A stretch of DNA of 64,000 nt, from NCBI RefSeq assembly GCF_032854445.1, contig NC_088296.1, positions 1,424,001 to 1,488,000 of the forward strand, written 5' to 3'. A program made the position numbers and the translations under genes. This document shows positions 10,808-22,700 of this stretch, one piece after another (position 1 is the first letter of the stretch; each line of letters opens with the position of its first letter). The notes under the pieces were generated by a model. The model was not told the origin of the DNA. It ran no database searches and worked only from the letters and a program-made list of their open reading frames with translations. Source of the stretch: Liolophura sinensis (lineage: Eukaryota; Mollusca; Polyplacophora; Chitonida; Chitonidae).

Positions 10808-12148
10808 TGGAGTTAAAGAAAGTGCGACGAAACAGGCAATTTCGTGTGCCACTACTATGGGGACACCCATATATAACCTTTACATGAACAATGGTTGGGT
10901 GATTGAATGATTCTGATTGGATTTTGGGAGAGAGACAAACCCCAAATGTCCAGTAAAGATGGAGGGTTTAGCCCAGGAAACTCTATGTCTACTGTCAGCC
11001 AATCAGCGTCGATTCCGTATCATTTATCCCATCAATACCAAAACTTGAGAAAAACCGGGGTCTAAAAAATGTCTTTACTTTTGACAAAAGCACTGAAGGT
11101 TGTGCTGAACGAAAAAGGCAGGTTACAAATCTCAGATCTGGAGATGTTTGATTGTTCTTCATAAACACTGAATGAAATTATCTCAACAGTAGCGGAAATA
11201 GGTACTCATAAGATGTTGACAAATCTGAAAATCCAAATATATACCCTGACATGACAATTACTGTCGTGAAGCCATAAAGGACGGTAAATGCTGTACACAG
11301 TTTTACGTAATTGTTGTCCTATTAATGATAATTTAAAACAGGCTTGTCTAGTTGTTGAAATCGAATCGTTAAATTTGTAATTTGGTTTTCTGCGTATTAT
11401 GCACCAGTCTGTGTAAACAACGTTTTAAGGTGTGTGTAATTGTAATCTTTAAACATCTGATCATGGTATATCCTAGTACTCAGTTAAGTTAGGTAGAAAT
11501 GACATGAGTTCTATAACCTTCCACCATCCTTAATTAATACCTCCGCCGGCACGCGATAATACATCTCTGTCCAGCCATCGTTAGCAGGCGGCTACATGCA
11601 TGTTTTAAGACTGGAGAACGTAAAGCTGTCCGTCATTTCATGTCAACAATAATTTTGTTACTTTTTAATGCCGTTTGAATTGATTAAACTTGGAATGTCA
11701 TGATTTTTATGAACTGTTTTGATGTGTTTTGATATACATACATATACCGCCAGGCGCGATATATTTATTTGATTTTGTCATGCTTTAACTCTTAATGTCT
11801 TGATGCATGGCTTCTAACTGTGTAACATAAATACTTATTGAGCTTTCTTTTTGCTAATATTGTAGCGTCAACACCTCGCGCTCATCATGTGACTTCACAG
11901 CTTCATTCCAGCAATAAATCATATCATCATCTACAAGTCACAAGACGCGGCTGAACAAAACTCATCGCTTTCCCGCACATACGAAGTGAGGCAGTATATC
12001 CACTGGGGGTCTATCAGTTACGGCTACACAAGGAAAGCATGAGTTCAAATCTTGGATCCCGCCGATCACAAGAGTTTGAAGCTCTTTTTTTTGAAGTTTT
12101 TCACCCTCACGGGTAAAGAGTTAATAAAGAGCCTTCTTTAAATATATA
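10808..12148. other. No recognised gene
   Basis: AT-rich intergenic sequence shared with A2 (56,344-57,763), with small indels. No splice-compatible exon, RNA gene or repeat was recognised. Confidence 0.5.
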
Positions 12149-12238
12149 TTTGGTTGGCGTTTTACGCCGCACAATATTTCACTTATACGACGGCGGCCAG
12201 CTTTATGGTGGGAGGAAACCCACGACCATCCGCATCCC
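12149..12238 (-). mobile_element. SINE family 1, 3' fragment
   Basis: Inverse 3' end only: TTTGGTTGGCGTTTTACGCC, then ACGACGGCGGCCAGC, through CCACGACCATCCGCA. The A2 copy is at 57,764-57,858. Confidence 0.85.
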
Positions 12239-12565
12239 ATATCCACGACCATATTGTGGAAGCCAACAAGCTATTTGAGATATATATTTCTCATCTTTTT
12301 CCTAGAGTCTCCTGTCTGCTTCGTAACGTGACGTAACGCAACATAAATGAAAATTTGAGCCACGTATACTCAAGGAAGGAGATAGGAGGACCACGAATTA
12401 GACGGAGAAAGAAAGTACACACCTCATGCCCGGAATGAGAAAGAAATGGAGCTGTCCACACCTGAGGATATATAAATCAGGTAGCCTAATATATGGAACA
12501 GGTGTCTATCGAGATCCAGACAGAGAGAGAGATATACATGTAGATCGAATGAGGTGAAACCATGC

Positions 12566-13600
12566 ACATGTTGAAAGATACATATGTGGGGACCCGGTAT
12601 TATATGTAGTAAGAGGGGGAAAACAAGCTCAACTGAGAAGTTATACATCAGGTAATGTGTGGGCCCGATATTAGAGAGAGAGGAAAATCATCTCTCCTGA
12701 GAAGTTACACGTTAAGTTTGTGTGAGCCCGGTAATAGAGAGAGGAAAACCGGCCCTCCTGAGAAGTTACACATGAAGTAATGTGTGGACCCGGTGTTACA
12801 CAGAGAGGAAAACAGCTCTCCTGAGAAGTTACACCTTAAGTTTGTGTGAGCCCGGTAATATAGAGAGGAAAACCAGCCCTCCTGAGAAGTTACACATGAA
12901 GTAATGTGTGGACCCGGTATTACACAGAGAGGAAAACAGCTCTCCTGAGAAGTTATACATCAGGTAACGTGTGGACCCGTTATTAGAGAGAGAGACAAAC
13001 CATCTCTTCTGAGAAGTTATACATCAGGTAATGTGTAGACCCGGTATTACACAGAGAGGAAAACAGTTCTCCTGAGAAGTTACACATCAAGTAATGTGTG
13101 GACCCGGTATTACAGAGAGAGGAAAACAGCTCTCCTGAGAAGATACACATCAGGTAACGTGTGGACCCGTTATTAGAGGCAGAGGAAAGCCATCTCTCCT
13201 GAGAAGTTATACATCAGGTAATGTGTGGACCCGTTATTAGAGACAGAGGAAAGCCATCTCTCCTGAGAAGTTATACATCAGGTAATGTGTGGACCCAGTA
13301 TTAGAGAGAGACGAAAAGCATCTCTCCTGAGAAGTTATACATCAGGTAATGTGTGGACCCAGTATTAGAAAGAGACGAAAAGCATCTCTCCTAAGAAGTT
13401 ATACATCAGGTAATGTGTGGACCCAGTATTAGAGAGAGAGGAAAACCATCTCTCCTGAGAAGTTACACAACATGTATAATGTGTGCACCCGGTATTTGAG
13501 AGAGAAAAACCAGCCCCCCCCCCCCCCTCCCCGAGAAAATACTCATCGGGTAATGTGAGGAGTCGGGATTTCTGAGGAAACACAGCACTACTGATAAGAT
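12566..13600. repeat. 64-bp minisatellite (A1)
   Basis: Around fifteen diverged units built on CTCCTGAGAAGTTATACATC, AGGTAATGTGTGGACCCGGT and a GAGAGAGAGGAAAA stretch, ending near a C-rich run at 13,514-13,530. A2 holds only about six to seven units (58,199-58,680). Open frames across it on the - strand are repeat artefacts. Confidence 0.9.
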
Positions 13601-15714
13601 ACCCATCAGGTGACTTGAATATACACTGTATGTTGAATATGAAGTTCACAGACGTAAAAAATTGAGTAACAATACTACATACGGTTCATGGTTTTACGAG
13701 TGTATTATTACATTTCACTGACACCAACTCAATCATTTAAACCAGAATTAGATAATACACAATCACTTCTTTCTATTTATCGCATTTCTCAGAAGTTGGA
13801 ACTCAAAGGACAGAAAATGGCAAAATATCACTGAATCATACATGTAGATGAATACAAATACAACTGACATCAAAACAACAGCAAGCAGTTGCAATGGCGC
13901 AATGCTCTGATAGATGACCTCATAATCTTGACCACAGGTTGTCACAGCTACAGTACTAGTGATGACACCGCCTATTAAAGTAAATCAGGTACAAAATGCT
14001 TACAGACACGGATGAGGACAGTCACTGGGTTGAAAAAGAGAAAACTACAAATCACAATTTTCTCATTTTTAGCAGTTCTAAATTAAATTCTGAACATTTT
14101 TCTGATGTATTTTTTTATAAATAAAGAGGAATTCCTCCAAAAAGAGGACACATCTCATGCCTGTAAAGACTGACAGCATAGAGAATCAAACCAGAGAGGC
14201 GACAACAGTGTTATAGCTGGCATATGGTCAAACATAACCCGCGAAATACAACCTCTTGTCAATTTACCTCAGCCAAGGGTTTACTCTAACTCTTCATGTA
14301 AATGCATAAACAGTAGCTATTTACATGTCCCCTAGCACCATGGCTTAAGCAGAATTAGGTAAAACAAATGAAGTGATGTTAATTGCAATTTATTATACGT
14401 CAATGGTCTAGAATTACTCAAAGCCAGACTTTTACATTTGCTAAGTGCAAAAATCAAAGATGATTTTCCAGCTGATTTTAGATGGACATATTGTTGTGTG
14501 TTTTAACCTACATGTATGGAGACTTTGAAGCAAAAACACCCTGAGCAACTCGCACATTGCAACATATCAAGCGTTTGGATACATGAGCTGCACATCAACT
14601 TGGAGACGAATGGTGGTCTTTGAGGTTAACTTAAAATGGAACTATCTACCCATTCTGTAGAGCACGAATAGGGATATGTGTCATTACTAGTTGGCTGTGA
14701 GTGTCTTACAAGCAGACAATGCCAGGGTGTATATTATACATGTCAATATACTTTAAGCACGTGTAGATCTACAGCTCTGGGTGATGCTGCTTAAACACAA
14801 GAAGGAGATAGCTCATGTTGTAGTTATTCATATACCTATGCAATAAAAGAGAATTACCGCTCAATTGAACAAAAATTGATTAGGTTTTTGAAAGAAAAAT
14901 TGTGGACAAGATTGTTTACATCAAATTTGTAAGAGAAAAACCAAAGAAAAGCGGTGTAACAACTATACACCTATCAGTTCACCGGACTAAGCACTTTCAA
15001 GCCAAACGCAATCTATATTCTGAACAAAATCCTTAAACAACCGACACACAGCATACATGTAATCAAAGTATATACATGTATTAAGAAGAGCATATAATAC
15101 AGCTAAAACATATGATTTGCACTGGGCCAAATTATCACAATGCCATCATATATAATCACCAGACACGGTGTATTACTTACAGGGATCTACCTGGGCAGTA
15201 AATACAATGTGCAGTAATGCATATTATCTAACATCACAGCAATTACATGCAAATCTCGTTTAAAGGGAATATTTATAATTTATAATATAAATGCTTAACA
15301 TCTTTCCTCACATAGCTTACATACTGAAAAACAAGTTTAGTTTTTAAACACATTTCTGATACAATATTAGTTTTTATTCATAAAAGAAAAGTCTCGTAAC
15401 TAAGAGATGTGTTTATAATGGTAAACACATCCGATATTTACATAGTAATGGGGTGGATATATTAACAAAAAGACATATTCCAGTAAACAAATGTTTATAT
15501 TGAGTGTAGACATCTCATAAACTTCTCAAAATGTTTAATACTGTAGACATGTGACACGTTTACACTCTAATGCATAACACTATTCATGTATTTAGTCAAA
15601 CTATGGCCAGGTACAATGTGTAGTGACAATGTGTTAGTAAAGGCAAAGTTTCAATACACAAAGTAAAATCAAAAAAGGCCAAACATACACGAAAGAATGA
15701 TATCAACATTTGAG
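13601..15714. other. No recognised gene
   Basis: AT-rich sequence nearly identical to A2 58,681-60,844. No domain-bearing frame, tRNA or repeat array was seen. Confidence 0.5.
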
Positions 15715-15920
15715 TTATTTGATTGGTGTTTAAGCTGTACATAGTTATACCACAGCTGCCAGCATTATGGTGGGAGGAAACCGGGCAGAGACCGGAAAAA
15801 ACACATAACCATCCGCAGGTTGCTGCAAGACCTTCTCACCTACAGCTTGAGAGGATGTCAGCATTTGTGAGAGGATTGCGCCGAATTGGCATGCTAACCA
15901 AACTTTGTTGAACATGGGAT
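15715..15920 (-). mobile_element. Diverged SINE family 1 copy
   Basis: Inverse 3' end TTTGATTGGTGTTTAAGCTG, then CTGCCAGCATTATGGTGGGA, then CATCCGCAGGTTGCTGCAAG, with a decayed tRNA part. The A2 copy is at 60,845-61,051. Confidence 0.8.
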
Positions 15921-16133
15921 TAGCCATACCTTACAGGATAGGTTAACAGAAAAAATGTTTTGTGTGTATTCTGCCTAAACAAACTTCTATTAAAATAGAA
16001 AAAAAAGGTGTTGAAATAGGGCGCTTTACTAGAGGTTCCTGTTGGATTACGCTGAAAAAGGTGACTTTAACTGACACGTTATATCCTTTACAGACATGAG
16101 GTGAACATCACAGTGTAAGGTATAAATGAGGTG

Positions 16134-18647
16134 TATATGGGGTGTGTGTCTCACCTACACCTCAGAGCCAGGTATAGAGATGTACATCCCATCTATATTA
16201 CCTGAGGTGTACTGTACCTCAAGTTTACACCAGCCATATGTCTATACATCAGATATACCTAAAGAACATAGAACATGAGATAATATGCCTCAAATACACC
16301 TTAGCAACTTTGAAAAGTATTAACACTTGAACATGTTAGACGATGTACCTAAGCTTCACCTCAGAAACTTTAAAAGTTTTTTTATCATAATTAAGTGATC
16401 AGCAGCAAACTCAGCAACTTTTTTAAAGTTTTAAAATAAGAGATCAGATTCAGGCATCATACTTCAAACAAAATGGTGACTACAAAATTACAAATGTCCA
16501 AAAGAAAATGTTTACAAAATAAATAAAACAAATAAAACAAAGCCTTTGTCTCAGCCAGTACACACTTGGCATTCAGCATGCAAATATTCACCAACCACAG
16601 AGCATGGATAGATGTATATTTTTTCCTGATTATTCAAAGATGGCTGTCCTTAACAATGTACATATTCCAGGTTGTGGGAGAACCCAATTGTGCAATGACT
16701 GATACTTCCTGGGGCTGAATTTGTAAAGTGTGAGCACATACACACATCTAAAGTGCATAGAAAAAGAGTAGCACTAAACTTTGTTCAAGCACCTCATGTA
16801 AATGTAAATCACTGTTGTTGTTGTAAATCAGCTGGAAATTACAGATTCCATAAACAAAGAACTGCAAGCACTTACAGACTGACAATTTAAATTTATCTAT
16901 ATTAATACAGCCATTACCTTAGTGTGTTGGGGTTGTTCTCTACCCAAATAAAAGTGAAAACAGTGTGTTAAATGTTACACTCAGGTAAATCCACCTTGCC
17001 AATAGCATACACCAGAGCTATACCTCCACCTGTACCTCAGATACACCTCAGGCATCATCTTTTTACCAACCACAGTACCTCAGATTCACCTTCAATACAC
17101 CTCACATACATGTAGACCTACACCCCCAAGTACATGTGTACCTCAGACACACCTTCAGATATGCTACACCTGAATGGTACACCTCAGATGTGATTCAAGT
17201 ATACCTCTAGTACACCTTATAGGTTACACAAGCCCAATTCGGGCAATTGAGTCCAAGATTTCTTCCGAACTGAAGTTTGAATGGGCACTGAAAAAACTGG
17301 ATAAAACTGCCACAAAGACACACTATAAATTTCTGCGCTGCTATTTTGCTTCCAGTTTAATTATGTCAGAATTTTAATTGTTTTGGAGAGAACTAAAAAC
17401 CTTCTGCCCAGTATCACTACCCACACCATGAAGGCTACCAAGATAAGAAGATGTTATGACTTCACCTCCAGCAACCACAGTTCATACAAATGGCTCTAAT
17501 GCAAGGTTGATTTCTGATATGTGGTAGAGAAAAGTGCAAACTCCATGTACAGGTATGGCATGGTACAACATGAAAGTTTAGTACGGGATATATATTTTTG
17601 AGGCTGAATTTGGCAAATTTACTGCATAAATAGTAAAGGAAAATCAAAGAAAAAATCCAAAAACCCAATTGTGCCTGATCACTTTTATTGTGATAAGGTC
17701 AAGTTATGAGTGTCTTAACTTAACTGGACTACTTTTGGGATATTTACCATGAGTTATTACAAACCATTACAACTCCAAACCAATCTACCTCCACCCCAGC
17801 CCCCATCCTGCTATTTATGCAAAATTCCCCCCCTCTCACTTTAACATAAGGCTTGTCTTTCCAAATTCCAATTACACAGGTGAGTGTCAGATTGCATTTA
17901 TTTGACCAGAACTGTTTCAGGATGTTTATAATTAGACGTAGCAAGTTATTTACATCACATATTGTGAAATACCTACATACATGTATGACACTTAGTATAG
18001 CAATGCATAATTATGTAGTGCAATTTTGTAGTATGCACAGTGACTTTACAACATTAAATATGCTAATGCTGTGTTTCAAAATAGGTCTGAAAGTTGATCT
18101 GTTTCTTATCTTTGATGAAATTTGATTAAATGTGCTGTCGATGCAACAATAATAATAAAAATTTGTTTGTTTTTTTTTTCATTCATTTCTACAGGTACAA
18201 GTCGGGATAGGCCTAGCAATTTTTTCATAACTTCTGCACAGCTGGGGAGAAGTGGTATAATTTTAGCATCTAAGGACAACAAGTGTTGCATTTTAAGGAA
18301 ATGCAGGGTCCAAGATTTGCCTCCAAAATGAAGTCCGACTGATAGGATAAAACTGACAAAGAGGCATTTAAGTTGTTCATACACTATAAATTTCTGCTAT
18401 GCTACTTTGCATCTAACACGTTTAAATAAAATACATCAGAATTTTATTTGTTTGGGATGGAACTGAAAACTTTTTCCCCATTGTTACTGCCAATCTCTCT
18501 TGAGGTTACCAAGGTAAGAAAATGTTATGACTTCACTTTCAGCCACTGCAGCTAAAGAAAGCTGGTAGCTGAGAATGTTGTAGACAAAAGTGCAAGCTGG
18601 ATGTGGAGGTATGGCATGGTGCCACACGAAAGATAGGGTATATACAT
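16134..18647. other. 2.5-kb segment present in A1 only
   Basis: A2 joins GGTATAAATGAGGT (near 61,260) directly to CATTTTTAGGTCGAAG, so this whole segment is missing there. It contains many degenerate (A)CACCTCAGA-type words between about 16,090 and 17,220 and an internal diverged duplication (see 17,247-17,667). No exon was recognised. Confidence 0.85.
17247..17667. repeat. Diverged internal repeat, unit 1
   Basis: Aligns to about 18,304-18,700. Shared words in order: CACTATAAATTTCTGC, TCAGAATTTTA, AGATGTTATGACTTCAC / AAATGTTATGACTTCAC, AGGTATGGCATGGT and ATTTACTRCATAA. The two are well diverged, so the repeat predates the A duplication. In A2 unit 1 is missing and only the end of unit 2 survives. 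Confidence 0.7.
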
Positions 18648-18700
18648 TTTTAGGTCGAAGATTTACTACATAATTACTAAGGACAATCAATGCTCTCGTC
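18304..18700. repeat. Diverged internal repeat, unit 2
   Basis: Partner of 17,247-17,667. The A1/A2 breakpoint lies inside this unit at about 18,648. Confidence 0.7.
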
Positions 18701-19141
18701 TAACCTAAAAAGGTAAGGGATATTTCTCTCATTTCATTTTTTTCATAGGATCTAAAGTTATATAATACAACAAGAATTTCTACAGGTGCCATGTTGACCA
18801 TATAAACTGTGACCTGTTTTGCTCAGTGACACTCCTGATTATGCTGATTTACAAGCCTCCATTACTAAAAATAAAACCACCCAGTCATTATCTACATGTA
18901 TTTTGTCTGGAAGAAAACTGACACTGATGTTCAGGACAAGTCAGACAGACGCTATAAGCTTGTAACAGATCTCTCACCACTTTGCAGAAGAAGCTATACA
19001 TAATGAATTAGCCACACTGCTGACATTGACTAAACTATCTATGTGCAAACTGGTCAGTTTGTTTAAAAAAAAAACTAATTAAAGTCTATTTCAACAAATT
19101 ATAATATGATGGAAAAGATGTAATAAATAATTACCCGATGG

Positions 19142-19716
19142 TCAGGAAGTGCTTATCATATTACAGAGAACTGGAGGCAGAGTTGCAGAGTCACCCGTTA
19201 CCAGACGAGCAGACACAGACACAGATCCAGACCCGACATCAAACTCAACGCATGGCACGAGAGGCTCTGTGACGATAACATCACTGACTGTGTACATTTC
19301 CTGGTTGTTGTCACAGTCCAGGACTGTCAGGGTGTGGTTATCACAGTCCAGGTACACACCCAGGTGATGAGGTCGTGTGTAAAGTCTGTACTGTCGATAG
19401 TCAGGTTTGATCTCACCACCACTGTGACTAAAACACTTGACCTCATCACCACGGTACATCATCCCAATGTACCAGGTGTTACAGCCAGGGTCTGTCTCCT
19501 CACTCACATCACAGCTCTCCTGTGTAACTCCTACATAACAGTGACAGCCAGGTGAACAGGTGATGTGTATCTCCCAGTAGTACCTGCCCGTCTGGTAATG
19601 CCCGTCTGTCACAGCTCTCCTCCACCTATTGGACAAGTCCTCATCCTTTACCATACAGCCGCTGTCAGTGATTCTCAGCTTCCTGTCGTCTGTCTCTGTG
19701 AATCTCAGCGTGGGCT
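19142..19716 (-). CDS. TRIM terminal exon: PRY-SPRY (B30.2), A1
   Basis: After the acceptor TGTGCTTTTGCAG the exon encodes 190 residues and a TGA stop. B30.2 landmarks include RKLRITDSG (PRY), GRYYWEIHI, VGVTQES, WYIGMMYRGDEVKCFSHSGG, LGVYLDCDNHTLTVLD and PLVPCVEF. This is the target-recognition domain. Compared with A2 the framework is nearly unchanged, but three loop regions differ: after MVKDEDLSN, at SPGCHCYV, and at EIKPDYRQYRLY. The long hydrophobic frame that opens upstream is intron pyrimidine tract, not a signal peptide. Confidence 0.9.
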
Positions 19717-22700
19717 CTGCAAAAGCACAACAGAAGCAGCATAAGCAACAGCAAACCGTAAACACACGCTCTAAAACTGAGGTGTAAATACCTGTACACA
19801 TACCGTGGTTTTACTTTCTCCACAATCTCTTGGGATAAAATGACATATATTTCTGACACGAATGTAATTTATACACAGATCTCTGTCATTTTCAGCCAGT
19901 GTAAAAAAGTTGAGCTTCGACTTGGATCCATCACTAAATGACGGGTACGACAAAGACTAAGTACTGGGTTAAAATACAGACTTTTAGCACTCTAATTTGT
20001 TTGAAACTTATCACCTACAACAAGAACAATACCTTCCTCTATCCGACACTTGATTTTAGTTGTCAGTTATGACATATTTGAACACACAATTCACTATTAA
20101 GCTGCAGTGGGCCTGTTGTCATTCGTGGAGTATCATGCTACCGGAGCTGTCTGTCTAGTAAGAGAGATAACTCGCCGCACATAACTTACCAAGTGACTTT
20201 CTTTGACACAGTACCCCGAAGACTATTTATTCCAACAGAATTATTGGTAGTAAAGACCTATTGGATTCAATTTTCTTCAATAGATTTTTTAAAAGAGAGT
20301 TAATATATTTAAGTATTAAAAACAAACTTATATCAAGTGAGAGGAAACATGTAGATAAACAATTACTGATGTATAGGTGCGCATACCTGGAATCTCTACC
20401 CTTTATTATTAATAATGAAACAGTTAAGATTTCTTTTCACTTTGAAATAAGTGTTTGACTATATTTGAATCTAGCAAATAATGATGAGTTTTCACTTGGG
20501 TGCTTCTTTCATTAATACTTCAGAGAGTTGTCATATATTCTGTTATCAGTTATATGTTAAATATCACAGGTCTGGACAATAAAAGATAGGCTACAATATG
20601 TTATCTGTTCTGTCCTAACAGTACACCTGTTGATTTGTACACACGAAGTAAATATCACCCAGACACCAAAGGATAAACTACTATCTGTCCTGCTCTAACA
20701 GTGCTCCTGCTGATTTGTATACCTGAAGTAAATATCACCCAGGCACTAAAGAATACACACACACCGGTCCTGATCTAACATTACACCTTCTAATTTGTAC
20801 ACATACGGTACACAGCGTGGGACAACGAGGGGTACACTACTATCTGTCCTGCTCTAACAGTGCTCCTGCTGATTTGTATTCCTGAGGTAAATATCACCCA
20901 GGCACTAAAGAATACACACACACCGGTCCTGATCTAACATTACACCTTTAATTTGTACACATACAGTACACAGCGTGGGACAACGAGGGGTACACTACTA
21001 TCTGTCCTGTTCTAACTTTACCTCTTACTTACTTCTGTTGATTTTTATACAGAGGGTAAATATCAGGTAGGCACTGAGAGTCACTACCCTCTGTCCTATT
21101 TTAACTGTACAGCTGCTGATATATAATTCTACAATGTACTTCATTTTTTTTTTATAAAACCAAACTGCTGTATACACTACATTTTTTTTTTAATTATTTT
21201 TAGCCATCCAAGCAGTATATAGCTTACATTGGCTTTAAATTTCTTAGGATGGCCTACTGAATGCCTTTTGATTGTTGAGCCCAAAGTGCACTTTACAAGT
21301 ACCAATGTTTCACATTAGTTTGGTATCCTCTGTACACACCCTACTGTTTACCTTACATTAGTTTGTGCCTTCTGGGCAGACCCTACTGTATACCTCACAT
21401 AACTTTGTGTCTTTTGTGCACACTCTACTATATACCTCACATTAGTGTGTGTCTTCTGGGGACACCCTACTGTCGACCTCACATAAACCTGTGTCCTCTG
21501 GGCGCACCCAACTGGATACCTCCCATCAGTTTGTGTCTTCTGGGCACACCCTACTGTCGACCTCACATAAGCCTGTGTCCTCTGGGTGCACTCAACTGGA
21601 TACCTCACATTAGTCTGTGTCTTTTGTGCACATCCTGCTGTATACCTCACATGGGTTTGTAATCTGTACACACCTTACTGTGTATCTCACATTGGTCTGT
21701 GTCTTCTGGGCACACCCTACTGTATACCTCACAGTAGCCTGCGTCTTCTGGGCAGTACAGCAGTACTACTGTATACCTTAGTCAGTCTCTTCTGTGCACA
21801 CTCTACGGTATACCTCACACTGTGTTTTGTGCACACCCTACTGCATACCTCACATTAGTTTGTATCTTTTGTGCACACCCTTTTGCATGCCTCACATCAG
21901 TTTTGATCTTTTTTGCCCACCCTATAGCATGCCTCACATTAGTTTGTATCTTTCGTGAACATCCTACTACATGCCAGACCTTAGTTTGTATCTTTTGTGC
22001 ATACCCTTTTGCATGCCTCACATCAGTTATCTTTTTTGGTCACCCTATAGCATGCCTCACATTAGTTTGTATCTTTGTATCTGCTGTGAACACCCTAATA
22101 CATGCCTCACATTAGTTTGTATCTTTCGTGAATACCCTAATACATGCCTGACCTTAGTTTGTATCAGCTGTGAACACCATAATACATGCCTGACCTTAGT
22201 TTGTATCTGCTGTGAACACCCTAATACATGCCTGACCTTAGTTTGTATCTTTTGTGAACACCCTAATACATGCCTGACCTTAATTTGTATCTTTTGTGAA
22301 CACCCTAATACATGCCTGACCTTAGTTTGTATCTTTTGTGAACACCCTAATACAAGCCTGACCTTAGTTTGTATCTTCTGTGAACACCCTAATACATGCC
22401 TGACCTTAGTTTGTATCTTTTGTGAACACCCTAATACATGCCTGACCTTAGTTTGTATCTTCTGTGAACACCCTAATACATGCTTGACCTTAGTTTGTAT
22501 CTGCTGTGGGCACCTAAATGGATGCTTGACACAAGTTTATGTTTTGTGCACACCCCAATGCATGCCTCACATTAGTGCCTGTGTTCTGTGTACACCCTAC
22601 TGTACACCTTGCATTACCCTGTGTCTTTTGCCCACACTCGGTTTGTTTCCTTAACACAGTGTATCGTGTGTTTTGCACACAAACAACTGTGTGCCTTCTC

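Larger units (their letters stand above)
1..21130. repeat. Segmental duplication A, copy 1 (A1)
   Basis: This block matches 46,035-64,000 in the same orientation almost base for base, apart from indels. The match starts at the first base, so the true left edge is probably outside the window, and it continues into the tandem array at about 20,560-21,130. Main differences from A2: the 19-bp array has 18 units against 9, about 180 bp at 6,842-7,024 is absent from A2, the 64-bp array is much longer here, and 16,134-18,647 is missing from A2. By eye, non-repetitive stretches differ at roughly 2-4% of sites. Confidence 0.95.

Noticed and set aside
19717-19801. Apparent signal peptide (ATG followed by a Cys/Leu/Phe-rich stretch) joined to the B30.2 domain in both copies
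   Set aside because: The hydrophobic residues are the translation of the intron polypyrimidine tract before a strong TGTGCTTTTGCAG acceptor. Phase agrees with splicing from the linker exon.
21348-21671. 107-codon open frame on the - strand
   Set aside because: Same 42-bp array read in the other direction.
21971-22654. 227-codon Cys-rich periodic open frame
   Set aside because: It is a read-through of a 42-bp (14-codon) tandem repeat inside a TRIM intron. Other frames are open for the same reason.
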